From Oryzias latipes (taxonomy: Eukaryota; Chordata; Actinopteri; Beloniformes; Adrianichthyidae), in the NCBI RefSeq assembly GCF_002234675.1, contig NC_019879.2, positions 5,275,325 to 5,339,324 of the forward strand: 64,000 nucleotides of DNA. The letters run 5' to 3'. The notes under the pieces are model-generated. The model saw only the letters and a program-made list of their open reading frames with translations. It made no database searches and was not told the DNA's origin. The position numbers and the translations under genes are program-made. Of this stretch, positions 38,866 through 50,536 are shown piece by piece (the stretch's first letter is position 1; the number at the start of each line of letters is the position of its first letter).

Positions 38866-41662
38866 AGTGATATAAAAGATCATATAATACTTTTTTCGTT
38901 GTATTTATTTGATTCCCTTGAAGACATTTTAATAAGAGTGACGGTGTAGGTACCAAAAGTGTTCGGCCTGCAGAAGGGGTTTGGGGGCCTGCGACTAATG
39001 ATGACTTTGCACTATTTGATTGGCTGTATGTTGGTCTGATGACATGTAAGATAATGATTGGTCTGAATAAATTACGGTACAGCAGTGGAAGAAGAAATTG
39101 CGAGTGGCATAGAGCAAGATGATCTTCTAAATGTGCTTTTATTGTTGTTCTGATTATTATTAAGCTTATAGTTTTATAAATCTGTGTGGCCATTGGTTTA
39201 ATATTGGCAGAACCGACGTGGAAGAAGGGTTGGGATTAGGCTAGTACGCGCGGACAAGATTTAGCTGTGGATGAACTTAAACTGGAAGAGCATCAGCCTT
39301 TATTTTGGACCCAACTGGTAACACAAATTTGCATGATTGTTTGCACGGTTTCTCAGGACTGTATACTAATACTCTGTCGTAAATAACTGAATTGTAACCA
39401 GGATAAAATCGAATGACATATCTCCATATGTGTTCCTCTTTTTCATATTGGCCACATATTCTTAGGCACTTGGACCACTGGACTCATATCCACAGCTGCA
39501 CCAAGATGGCAATCTCTTGGAGCCCTAGATTCTGCATGCAAAAATGAAAACTAAATTGCGTTGGGACACTAACCAGTACTTATTCCACCGCAACAATTTC
39601 GGAAAAAGGACTGATGGGCAGGGCACTGTAAATATCAAACTTGTGTAGATTTTAGTCATTGAATATATGAGAACTGGACCCTGTGATGTCACCTACAGAA
39701 AATGACTGACCATATTCTTCTGATATAGACACATCTTGGAACTAAAAATCGTCAGTAAGCAGTGATTGGTCCAAGTCTGTCTGGGTAAACATTTCTTTGG
39801 CACCAATCAGGAGGGATCTTGTCGGAAGGACACACTCGTACCATTTGAAAACAATCAAACATTTCAAATGTTGGATGGGGACCACATCATTTTATTGAGT
39901 CTTCTGGTCAGTTTATAACTTGAATAACTTGCAGTAAAGAAAAAAATCCTTAAAATAAAAATCATTAATCGTTAAAATCGTTAAACAAAATGAAGTAGCT
40001 GTTGCTGCCGGCAGTTTACTTTCTGTTCTGGACACTGTTTCAGTGAGACAGACATAAAACAACATATTAGACTGACACAATGTCAGCAGTAAGTATGTGC
40101 AGCCTTTCATATCTACTACTCCATGACAAAATTCATGAGTTAGATCAGCAATCCACTTTGTACAAGCAGCTCCAGGGCTTTCCATGTCGCCACAGAACAA
40201 AGCTGGGCTTGGACGCCAAGTCATTCTGCTTCGCTGAATCACTTGTTCTGTGGATACTGCCCCAACAGCCCAATAGATAACAGCACATAAAAGCTGAAAA
40301 AAAAAAAAAAAAACTTGGTTTTTAGAGTTAAACCCTGAAAGGGTGAAACTGCACTCCATGGTTACTTTGGTTTAGGAATCTCTCTTTACTTTCACGTAAA
40401 AATAGATACAGTAGTTTGTGAGATGAGTGGATTTTGAGGTTACAAAAATAAACTGAGAGAACAGTTTTTTTCACCAAGATCCACTCTGATGACAATTGTG
40501 TTTTTGGGCTTTTTTTTTAACATGATATTGTGGCATATGTCTGATGATGGTGGACATAAATAAAGTGCTCAGTGCATAAAGCAAACTTTATATACAAAGC
40601 TTGATTTGATTTAATAAATAAAGAAAATTAAGCTTAAATGTTCACGTCTTAGTATTTGTTCATGCAAATTGTTATGAATCAGTAGCAGACAATAAAAAGA
40701 TCGTAATTGTGATGTAGAAAATATTCTGGGTGGACCACAAGCTCCCTGCCTTGCTCCATTCAGATGCATCCACTCTTAGACGACTAGATTCATGTATGTC
40801 TTTGTTTAGTTTTGTTGACGTCTGGCTCAAAACTGTACGGTAGCCAAGTATCAACCAAGCATCTTTACAACTAAGGATTTGTATTTGTATTTATTTAATA
40901 AAGGGACAATGCATACACAAAACTTTGTGAAGCCCTCTTAAAAAGAGAAACACTGTAAATACGCAGGATCATAGCCTTGGCTAATTTTCATCCTCTGTCC
41001 CCTACTGACCATGGCCAGCCACCAAGAGACTTTAGATAAAATAAAGTAAAAGGCTCATTATTAAAATTAAATTACATAAAATAAAAAGACATGAAATTAA
41101 CACAACATAAATTCAGGTTTAAAAATACTAATTTCCCACGGTATACATTCTAAACATCGCCAAAATCAGAACTATACTATGACAACTGTGATCACTGACT
41201 ACTTTAGCCCAAAGCTCCAGGTTCCCTTTAGTAAATTTACTGAAAACGCAAGAAACAACATGAAGTAATAGACTTCAGACGCTAATCTGAACTGGCAATT
41301 GAAGAAAACTACTGTCAGACAAAAACAACCCAAATTTTATCCCATATTGACCATAGAATGGAAAATTCATTGATAAGTTATCTGTACTCTGTCCTTTTTC
41401 CACTTAGAGTTTGATGAGCCTCGCCATTGAGAAAGTCCTCTCAGGTTTTCCAGGGGAGGCAAGAATTCCCAGAGCACCCATGACATCTGTTGTCGCTTCC
41501 TTCCATAGAGACCAGCATCACTAGGCAGGTAAACTGAGCCTGTCATCAGACTGGCTGTACCTTAGCGTCCAAAGTAGATGCACACTTCAGAAGCTTAAAA
41601 AAGCCCTCTTGATCTTTTTCAAAGTCAATGCATTGTCAAAAAGGTTTAATAGACTTTGGAGA

Positions 41663-41799
41663 ATGGATAAAGGAGGCGATGATGGCGGTATCCAGCCCAA
41701 CCAGTGGCGCAGGCTGCTCCGGTGGCATTACAGTCAGAAACGACATGAGGTATCAGGAAATGGAGGAAAGAGTACAACCTTCTTGGGCTTGAGATTTAA
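41663..41799 (+). CDS. cnga4: CNGA4 coding exon 1 (residues 1-46)
   Basis: It begins MDKGGDDGG and ends FLGLRF plus two bases of an Asn codon at TTTAA|GTGAGT. It is the cytoplasmic N terminus. An in-frame ATG 54 bases upstream could extend it but has weaker context. Confidence 0.8.
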
Positions 41800-44700
41800 G
41801 TGAGTAATTCCAACATTGGACTTTCTGAAGCAAACTCTGCATTTTCTCTATTTGCACAGAGGTTTTCTAGCAGATATCTGATGGGAAAAAAACAAGTGCA
41901 AACATATTCTGATTTACAGATTCTTTATATCTAAATGTTTAAAACAATAGGTATCAAACTAGGTCAGGCAAACAATATATGACTTAAAGATAATCAATTG
42001 TATGTGGAAATGTCTTTTAAAATAAACAATATTCTTGAATTTCATTTTCTTTATCCAAGTTTGAACAAAAATGGTAAATTGATATGTTAGCATTGCAAAC
42101 TGGCTGTGAGAAAATGCTATGTGTAAATCTGACCAACGAGGATTGGTACATAATGATGAGGCATATTTCTTTATTCTCAAGGAAGTTAAAATAATCTGGA
42201 AATACTGTTTAATATCTCTATTTTAGTGAAACAGTAAAATTCATTGTGTGGTTCAGAAGGAAAATACTGTGTTATCTTAAAAAATCAGCACTTTGAATGT
42301 TACTTAAAAAGATCCTAAATAGAATAAGAAAGACCAAAGCAAATTTGGATCATTGTCAACATTTTTAAATAAATAAAAAACTGTCACACGTATTCAGTAC
42401 GGTAAGTACAGGTATGTGCCCTTTTCTTGTAATGCTTAGTCTTTCCCTTTATTCTTTTTCTCTTAGTTGGAAGGAATGGGTGATTGATCCAGCTGATCAT
42501 TCGTATTACATCTGGCTCCATGTGATGATAGTGCCCATTCTTTACAACTGGGTAATCATCATCTTGAGGTAAACAATTTTAACTTAGGTTATATAGTTGA
42601 GTGAAATTTCTTTTTAAATGTTTAACCTTTGTTCCATATGGACCATTGAAGTCAGTCTGGTTTCATTTTGCCAGGACATGTTTCAAAGCTATTGCTGTGA
42701 GCTACCTCCCTGTGTGGCTCACCCTGGACTATATGTCAGACCTTATGTATTATGCTGACACAATCCTCACTCTTCATACAGGTAACCCTTCTCATTTCGA
42801 CAACTGTACTTTTGATGCTGAATCAAAATATCAGACATATCCAAAGTGGAGTTCTTTCAAAATATTGGAGAAAAATGCACAAGTCATTGTATTCTCATTC
42901 TGCCAAATATGATCATAAATTTTTCTTTTCTTCTTTCCTTTGTTTTGTTGCTATTTTCAATTCAATTCAAATTTATTTATATAGCCCAATATTAAAACAA
43001 TAGCTTCATAATCGTATAATAAACATGAAATCAAAAAGAACATGAAGTCAGAGAATTCAATAGGTAATGGCTAAACTAAACCAAACAGACTAAACTAAAC
43101 TGGCATCCCTGCCCTTAGAGCCTCCTTCTCGGTAAGAAAAAACTCCTAAAAAACGTACTGCGGAAAAAAAAGAAGAAACCTCAGGAGTGTCCACATGCAG
43201 GGGGGATCCTCCCCCAGCACGGACAGCCGATGTACCAGGACTCTTATAGAAGAATTAGATAATCTAACCCTACAACTACATGTTTAAATAGTCCAGCAGA
43301 TGGGCTTCATCCAGATGAATTGGGGGGCAGCTGGGGGCAAGAGACAAGCCACAGGCAGGGTCCACAACCAAGTGAAGGAGCAGGAGCAGAGACGAGTCAA
43401 AGGCGAGGGAGAATAACCAATGTAGCAGAGCACAGATGAGCCAGTGGCAGGGTCCACAGCCAAGTGTACGAGCAGGAACGAGCCAACTGAAATCTGGAAC
43501 CACTCCCGCTCAACCGGAGATTGTGTGTTTAATCTGTACAGATTGTGTGTTTAATCTGTAATGTGCGTATAAAATGTATGCATAAATTACAGTGAGATTT
43601 GGGATGGGAATTAATACGATTTTTCTTCAACCTTCTCCTATTTCAAACCCTTTATCAATTTTCATTTATCATAGTTATTTAACTATTTTATTTAGAGAAA
43701 ATCAATCAGTCGAACAGTCAGAGTTGTATTTAACATAGTGAGGAAATGTTTGCTGATTTTCTTTTATTTCTGATTTAATGTTAAACTGTAAATATATATT
43801 TAATAAAATTATGAGTGTCAACAACACTAAAATATACCTATATAAAGCATATCATATAATTTTTTTAATTTAAAATATGAGAGTACTTTCACAGCAAAAA
43901 CAGCCCCCCTGTAAACATATCAGTCTACTGTGTAACATCCCTCAGCCCTTCAAGGTGTAAAGCCAAAACCATTGTTGGTGTTAAAAACAGAACTTGTGTT
44001 CATGTCACAAAAAATGGGGACACGGCTGGTTCCAGTTGCAGCAGGTTATATTAGTTTAAAAGTCCACAAAGCTAAACCAGGGTCAGGCAGGAAGGGGTCG
44101 ATATCAAGCATGAGAGCTTCAGAAGCTAGAGTAGTCAGGATCCAGGTGAGTTTCGGGGTGGGCAGCAGGCAAACGGAGTCAGAGACAAAACAGGATCAGG
44201 AAATCAAAAGATTAGATCCAGATATAACGTTCAGTGATGCAGGCAGAGACGCACAAACAATACTTCACACTGAGTGAGGCTCAGTGCAGTGCCTAAGTTT
44301 ACTGTGAGTGATTGCAAAAGAGAGTCAGGTGTGTGGCATCCAGAAACTGTGCGCTGCGGTTGCTGTGGATTCAGAACACTGGAGATGGTTCCCACTGGTG
44401 ACAGAGCTCTGACTTCTGACACTTTTGACCAAAATTTGGGTTCTTAGGCATTGTCTTGGGCAATGATTTCTAAATATATTTTTAGTCATCTTGAGACCTG
44501 TTCCAAGAAGTCTGTGTTTAATTTGTTTTCTCTTTTTATATACTTTAGGTTACTTAGACCAAGGCATCCTTATCAAGAACTTAACCCGTTTGAGGAAGCG
44601 CTACCTCACCTCCAAGCGCTTCCTGATCGACTTACTTTCCCTTCTTCCCACGGACTTTCTCTACTTTGTTTTTGGAATTGAAACTCCTATGGTGAGAGTC

Positions 44701-47700
44701 AACCGCCTACTCCGCATCCCGCGACTCAACGAGGCATTGGATCGCATGGAGACGAGAACTTCCTACCCCAACACTTTTCGTATCACCAAGCTCATGATGT
44801 ACATCTTTGTGCTGATCCACTGGAATGCCTGTCTCTACTTTTCGCTCTCTGATTACATTGGCTTTGGAATGGATCGTTGGGTCTATCCCAACATCTCCAA
44901 TCCAACTTTCGCCACTATGCAGCGGCAATACGTTTACTGCTTCTGGTTTTCTACAAATATCTTCACAACCATTGGAGACACACCACTTCCGGAAAGAGAA
45001 GAAGAGTTCTTATTTATGATTGCAGACCTGCTCATTGCTGTGTTGGTCTTTGCTTCAATTGTTGGTAATGTTGGCAGTGTCATAACAAGCCTGAGAGATC
45101 GTGATAACGTCTTCTTTCCGAATCATGAGCTGGTAAGTTTTAGGGTTGCTGAAAAATGTGAAGTAGTGTAGGCCCAAAGAGAAACATTTGAGTAAAGCCT
45201 TAGTCACAAGCACCCATATAGGGAGGTTGACTCGTACAGGTGATGAGGATTTTGACTTGTCTGGGCCCATGAAGGGTTGTGGACAGGAGTGTCTGCATTT
45301 TAAAGGGAGCACAGGTGTGTGTAGCAGTTCCCTTGAGGCTTGTACGGTCACTTCAGAGGAGGTCATGGAAATGGAATGTTCATTGTTAAGGTACCATTGT
45401 TTGGTCAAGTTTATCATGTAGGGATAATGTAAGTTGCACGCACATATGACGTACATGTGATACTGTCGTGCAATACCCTCATGTCAAACTCTAAATCTGC
45501 CTCCTTACTGATTGTGCGTGAATACTGCATACACATGGTGTGCAGGTGAACGTAAGTGCCCATAGGATGCCCACACAAACTACACTCTGATGGTCTAATT
45601 TCTCTAATTCTGACAGTCAGGCTTGCGTGCAAGTATTGCACAAGGAGACAATGCAAGAAGAGCGCCCCTGGAGAAGTGCGCAAGGTTTGGAGGGGGTTGA
45701 AAAAAATTCCTCTAACCTACTTCACCCTTACTTAACTTTAAGTGTTGTTTATGTGTTTGCTACGACCTGCCGCACGCAGCATGCCAGTAGAAAAAATGTC
45801 CATGAACATTTTTACTCTACAGATTCATTTAGCACTCTACAACCTTGACATTTCCTGCTGGCCACATGTGTGCCAGTACAAGTTGCCCATTGATCAGGAT
45901 CTACCTGTCAGGAAAGTTGTGACTAAGGCTTAAAAGATTTTGTGATGTCTGATATCCTGTAGATCACACTGTGTTTGATGGGGTATTACAGACTACATGA
46001 TTTGTCAAACCAGCTAAGGACAAGGGAACCTGTTTACAGTATCTTTACAGTTGGATCGATAACCAGTTCTCGTGTGTGATTATCCAAGAGCATGTTGCAT
46101 GTTTGAATGACTGCGAGTGAAGCTCAGGACACCAAACTGCAGTTAGCTAATTACATATGTCTTATCCCATTTGCTAGGAACCATTTTGGAATTGTTGGTC
46201 ACATCTTGTGTGTCCTCAGCCTAACTTTAAAATAACAAACATTTTTTGCAAGGTATCTTATTTTTCCAAAGTGATACAAAGTATGCAATTCTTCATCAAC
46301 AGGTGAAAGCATACCTGCGCAGCCACCATGTTAGCAAGGAGCTGCGACAGCGCATTGACAACTGGTACCAGCATCTCTACATAAACAAGAAGATGATGCG
46401 AGAGAACGAAATCCTGCTGCAGCTGCCTTTACACATGAGGACGGAGATTGGTGTCAGCGTTCACCTCCCCACACTCTCCAAAGTCACCATCTTCCAGAAC
46501 TGCGAGAAAAGCCTCCTGGAGGAGCTAGTCCTCAAGCTAACACCGCAGGTCAGGAGGGGAAAAGATGCAGTGCAACTAAAGGACTTATAGAAAGAATAAC
46601 TATACTGGTTTTACTTTGTTCTAAAGAAAAATCCTGTTTTTGGTGTTTTGTTTTTTTGAATTTGGCTTAAAATGACATAATCTTATTGAATGACCACTAA
46701 TAGTGCTTTCTTAAATTAGATCAAAAGATGATCAGGGTGGGACTTTGAAGACTTAAGCTTTTTTGAAACAATCTAAATGTATCAGGTTCAACATTCTGTA
46801 GCTTGCAGCAGTCGAGCATTTTCTTATAGTGCACGCTTGGATTACATTTAATGAGCTTTTGTGTTTTTATCTTTTAGGTGTTCAGTCCAGGAGAATATGT
46901 CTGCAGGAAGGGTGATGTGGGCCACGAAATGTATATCATCAAAGAGGGAAAACTTGCTGTTGTGGCAGATGACGGGGTCACAGAGTTTGCCGTGTTGAGT
47001 GCAGGGAATTTTTTTGGTGAAATTAGCATCCTCAATATTAGAGGTGAGTTGCATCTTTTGCACAAAACAAAGCTGCTACATATATGTTAGTTTTTTTTCT
47101 ATTGAAGAAATATTGTTGAGTGTTTAGATTTGTTAAAAACAAAAACAAAACTTTTTTTAAAATCAAAATGAATAAAGATATTATCTTTATTGTTGTTTTA
47201 CTCTTACTTTTAGCATTTTAAACTGTGCAATAAATGTTAATCTTATTTTTTCTTAAATCTTAAAAGTGAACCTTGTAACTGTAACTCCCCAGTGAATTTG
47301 CCAACCACATCATCGGTTTGATACTGACCCTCCATTAGCATAGTTTTCATCAAAATTGAATGTGAAGATTTCAAAAAGTTCTCAGCTTTGAAATTTCTGG
47401 TTTAAAACAAACAGGACAAGAGTCATGACAGATAATTGTTGAAATAAATAATCTTTTGGAATAAATCATTGGAACATTGTATACAGCTTTGCCTGGTCAT
47501 TTAGAGATTTTCCCCTTATAGTCTTGACCTTGTCTTTGCGTTGAAGTTTGGATTTCATACATTTTTATTTTGTCTCTTCCTGTTTGATCTTTTGTTGAAG
47601 CACAAACACTGTTTGATCTCTTTTTATTTTTATTTTGAAAAAATAAAATGACAATGTTAACCACTCAGAATTTAGTTTTTTTTAATAGTTTCAGGTTCAT

Positions 47701-48695
47701 TGTGGAAGTATTGTGTGATATAACAAAACATATTTGTATTAAAAAGATGCTAGCATTGTACCTAAAAGATAGGTATAATGGACTACATTTTAAAGTAGGA
47801 AAACAACCTGAAAAAAGGCCCCAGACTACTAAGGGTTAACAAAGTTTAATATAGCACCACTGTTCTTTATCATCTCAAATTTGTTAACCTTTTTACCAAA
47901 TGCCTCTGCTTATGTTCAGGCAACAAGTCTGGGAATCGTCGCACAGCCAACATCCGGAGCATCGGTTATTCTGACGTGTTTAGCTTGTCAAAGGAAGACC
48001 TGACAGACGTCCTCTCTCAGTTTCCAGCAGCCAAACGCCACCTGGAGGAGAAAGGCAGACAGATCCTTGTCAAGATGGGGATGCTGGACGAGAGTGCAGA
48101 AGAAGGAGATGGGGATGCAGATCAGATTGAAACCAAGTTAACGAAACTGGAGGACCACCTGGAGCTCATGCAAACAAAACTTGCTCGACTAATGGTGGAA
48201 TTAGAATCAAGCAACAGCAAAATGCAGGCCAGGGTGGAGCGACTCGAGTGGGAGCTTGCATCACAGGAAGCTGATATGTTGGTATATGGAGAGATAGAAG
48301 AGATGACAAAGAAAAGAGGAGAGGGTGTAGGAGAGGAAGTCAAGTGGGAGCGAGAAGAGGCAGAAGGAGAAGAGGGAGATTCATGTGAAAAGGCGAAAAT
48401 ACAGGATCAGGAAGAAGATGTTGAGGATGTGAGCAAAGAGGGAGACGGTGAGAGCACTAAAAGCACAAAGGAAGAAGTTGAAAGACCACCTGAGGGAGAC
48501 CAATCTGGTCTGAAGGCAACAGATTACTGGGAAGAGAAAAAAGAGGCAGAAAAAGCAGAGGATGGGCACGGGAAAGGCGACGGAGCTGAAGGAGAATGTG
48601 GAAGTAAAAAAGAGGAGAAAAGTATTGAGAGGGAATTTGAGGAGAAGACAGAATACAATGAGGAAGACCTGAAGGAAAAAGAGATGAAGAAGTGA
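41663..48695 (+). CDS. cnga4: CNGA4, cyclic-nucleotide-gated channel modulatory subunit
   Basis: Seven coding exons (41663-41799, 42467-42568, 42675-42781, 44549-45132, 46303-46548, 46878-47043, 47920-48695) join in frame to 705 residues. S1 is about 54-78, S2 about 85-110, and the S4-like [20 protein letters not shown] is 164-186. S5 is 196-216, the pore [10 protein letters not shown] is about 254-263, and S6 is 268-296. The C-linker follows, then the cyclic-nucleotide-binding domain from about 390 with [20 protein letters not shown], and a leucine-zipper-like coil at about 514-558. The pore has Asp in GDT, as in CNGA4, where principal CNGA subunits have Glu. CNGA4 joins CNGA2 and CNGB1b in olfactory cilia and speeds calcium-calmodulin feedback. 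The start has A at -3 and G at +4. The tail after 560 is a Glu/Lys-rich extension absent from the 575-residue human protein. Confidence 0.95.
42467..42568 (+). CDS. cnga4: CNGA4 coding exon 2 (S1)
   Basis: It starts after TCTCTTAG and encodes [20 protein letters not shown] and the rest of S1. It ends TTGAG|GTAAAC. Confidence 0.92.
42675..42781 (+). CDS. cnga4: CNGA4 coding exon 3 (S2)
   Basis: It starts after TTGCCAG and encodes [20 protein letters not shown] onward to TILTLHT. It ends ACAG|GTAACC. Confidence 0.92.
42782..44548 (+). other. CNGA4 intron 3
   Basis: It contains a teleost dispersed repeat (42,945-43,500). The rest, including 43,560-44,540, has no feature I recognise. Confidence 0.55.
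42945..43500 (+). repeat. Common teleost dispersed repeat in CNGA4 intron 3
   Basis: It opens TCAATTCAATTCAAATTTAT then TTATATAGCCCA and continues with GCATCCCTGCCCTTAGAGCC, GGTAAGAAAAAACTCC and CACATGCAGGGGGGATCC. I recall this block arrangement from many fish genomes. It is non-coding here. Confidence 0.6.
44549..45132 (+). CDS. cnga4: CNGA4 coding exon 4 (S3 to S6 and pore)
   Basis: It starts [11 protein letters not shown] after TACTTTAG. It encodes S3-S6 and the selectivity filter and ends FFPNHEL at CTG|GTAAGT. Confidence 0.95.
45133..46302 (+). other. CNGA4 intron 4
   Basis: No exon or recognisable repeat is seen. The first about 45 bases stay open after the donor but lack conservation. 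Confidence 0.5.
46303..46548 (+). CDS. cnga4: CNGA4 coding exon 5 (C-linker)
   Basis: It starts [14 protein letters not shown] after CAACAG and ends [11 protein letters not shown] at [23 protein letters not shown] is the typical C-linker signature. Confidence 0.95.
46878..47043 (+). CDS. cnga4: CNGA4 coding exon 6 (cyclic-nucleotide-binding domain, first half)
   Basis: It encodes [20 protein letters not shown] onward to [11 protein letters not shown]. The split Gly codon spans AGAG|GTGAGT. Confidence 0.95.
47044..47919 (+). other. CNGA4 intron 6
   Basis: AT-rich with nothing recognisable. Confidence 0.5.
47920..48695 (+). CDS. cnga4: CNGA4 coding exon 7 (end of binding domain, coil, acidic tail)
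   Basis: It starts [19 protein letters not shown] after TGTTCAG and ends EKEMKK and TGA. The last about 145 residues are Glu/Lys/Asp-rich and low complexity. Confidence 0.93.
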
Positions 48696-49020
48696 AATGA
48701 AAGAATACATTAAAATAACTTTAAAAAGATCTGCAACTGATAAAGCAAAGTTAAGAGAAAAATAGCTGCTTAAATATTAACGCTTTTGTGTGCAATACTG
48801 TGTGTGTCCTCTAACTGGCAGCATTGCACATTAATGTCAACTTTATGGGATACTTATTCATATGTGCTTTACCACACAGTTCAACTATTTGGTATATTAG
48901 GGAATACACATCATCTTTGGAGCTCTTTGTGGTCATCTAAAGTATTTGACTAATGCTATTAGTTAGCAGTTTAACTTTTGGTTTTACTATTAAAGAACTG
49001 TGCTTTTGCGAGCTGTCAAA

Positions 49021-49026
49021 AATAAA
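49021..49026 (+). terminator. CNGA4 polyadenylation signal (candidate)
   Basis: This AATAAA lies 326 bases after the CNGA4 stop, in AT-rich DNA. A second AATAAA is at 49,105-49,110. Confidence 0.5.
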
Positions 49027-49199
49027 CACAATAGAACATAAAGCAGAGGAAACTGTTTTTATTTAAGTGTGTTTAGAGCTATGTTTTCTGAACACTGTTA
49101 CAATAATAAAATACAAAGAATATTGATGTATATTTTTTAAAAAGTTTTTACATTACATACTTTTATTTTTGCCGGGGGTGAATACTGATTAGTAGAATG

Positions 49200-49760
49200 A
49201 TCAATGGATTGATTTTTATTCCTGAAGTCCAACCAGATATTTGCCTGCGGCAGAATTGATTTGAATCAACCCGTACAAAAAAAAAGTTTCAAAATGAGAT
49301 AAATCGACAACTGATATTGGAAAATATGAATTAAGGCACGGAAAGTTTATTTTACTATGATGTAAAATGACCAAATTCCATCACAGCGGACAACTCACAT
49401 GTGAGGGGTCAAGGAAATGATCAGGGCATCATTCCAGTCCAACGGAATGTTCTAATAATGTTCCCTTAGGACTGTTTGGATGTGGAAAAACAGTAGTGGG
49501 ATGAACTTTATGAAACTTGAATATGAATGGATTTGCCACTAATTGTTGTTTACTTGTTTGTTTGTAAACATATTTAATTTACACTTGCAAGAAATACAAG
49601 GAATCTGGAAAATGTCACCTGTATTTATTTCTGAGTCAGAATTTTTGGCTAAAGCTTTCCTTGACGGATTCAAATCAACCAATATCGACTTGAATTCTAT
49701 TTTCAGTCACAAATTATGATATGAATGGAATCATTGGTAAAATAAATTATTACACCCCTA
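49200..49760. repeat. Dispersed repeat, inverted partner of 3,195-3,560
   Basis: TCTAATAATGTTCCCTTAGG, GTTTGTTTGTAAACA and TACAAGGAATCTGG match the reverse complement of the left-hand copy in the same relative order. There is no coding sequence. Confidence 0.55.
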
Positions 49761-50112
49761 ATTTTTACGGTTCTTTAAAAAAAATCGTAAAACCATCTTT
49801 TTGTTTTCTTTTATTTTCTTTCCTAAGTTTCCCCCTTAAATCCTAAACACGAAAAATGTATAAATATGTTTTATTTTTTCTCTCTCTCAGGATTTCGTTG
49901 ATTGTTGCATTCCATTTGATTTTAGGTACTTTATTTATTTTTATTTTATCCCACAATGGGGAAATTCTATCTCTGCATTTATCTAAAACAATTTAAATTG
50001 AAGGTACAGTCAGTCAATGAAAAGTAGGGTTATTTTAAGTCAAACCCTTATAAATACAAATTTACTTGAATATAACAAAGAATTTATCTGGACAAAATAA
50101 CTAAAAAATATG

Positions 50113-50302
<190 letters not shown>

Positions 50303-50329
50303 CATCTCCCCGCTCACCCCATTACCCAC

Positions 50330-50475
50330 ATTTTTGGACCAGCCCTTTTTTTGACGCACGGCTTACGCACTTCCCGGAAGTGCAGCGGGGACACAGGCCG
50401 ACTCAACACAACTGCACACATAAGCACTTACTAATAATAAAGTCTCGTTTTCATGGAGCTCTACCGCTAACACAT
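50330..50475 (+). promoter_or_regulatory. TRAPPC10 promoter and 5' UTR
   Basis: This GC-richer island lies just before the TRAPPC10 ATG. It contains CTTCCCGGAAGTG (50,370-50,382), a palindromic ETS site of the kind found at TATA-less housekeeping starts. No TATA box is in the right place. The transcription start is probably about 50,380-50,450. Confidence 0.6.
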
Positions 50476-50536
50476 ATGGAGTGTCAAGAGGAAAGGCCAA
50501 TCATCTATACCATGGAAAACAAGCCGATTGTAACAT
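50476..50536 (+). CDS. trappc10: TRAPPC10 exon 1 (residues 1-21)
   Basis: It encodes [20 protein letters not shown] and the first base of a Cys codon, ending AACAT|GTGAGT. Confidence 0.92.

Larger units (their letters stand above)
37451..41662. other. Intergenic region between FHIP1B and CNGA4
   Basis: The region is repeat-rich: a palindromic repeat at 37,915-38,466, an antisense SINE-like repeat at 38,487-38,865, and a short (TA)n. No promoter for CNGA4 can be identified by motif, and no additional gene is recognised. Confidence 0.5.
48696..50112. other. CNGA4 3' UTR and intergenic spacer
   Basis: The CNGA4 3' UTR probably ends near 49,045 or 49,130. The remainder holds the dispersed repeat at 49,200-49,760 and a retroposon-like tail around 49,925-49,980 (CCCACAATGGGGAAATTCTA). 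Confidence 0.45.

Noticed and set aside
39913-40359. 148-residue minus-strand open frame between FHIP1B and CNGA4
   Set aside because: No recognisable domain, an unlikely start in a Phe run from poly-A, and no supporting splice or promoter signals.
41609-41662. Upstream in-frame ATG extending CNGA4 by 18 residues
   Set aside because: The ATG at 41,663 has better context (A at -3, G at +4). The longer start cannot be excluded.
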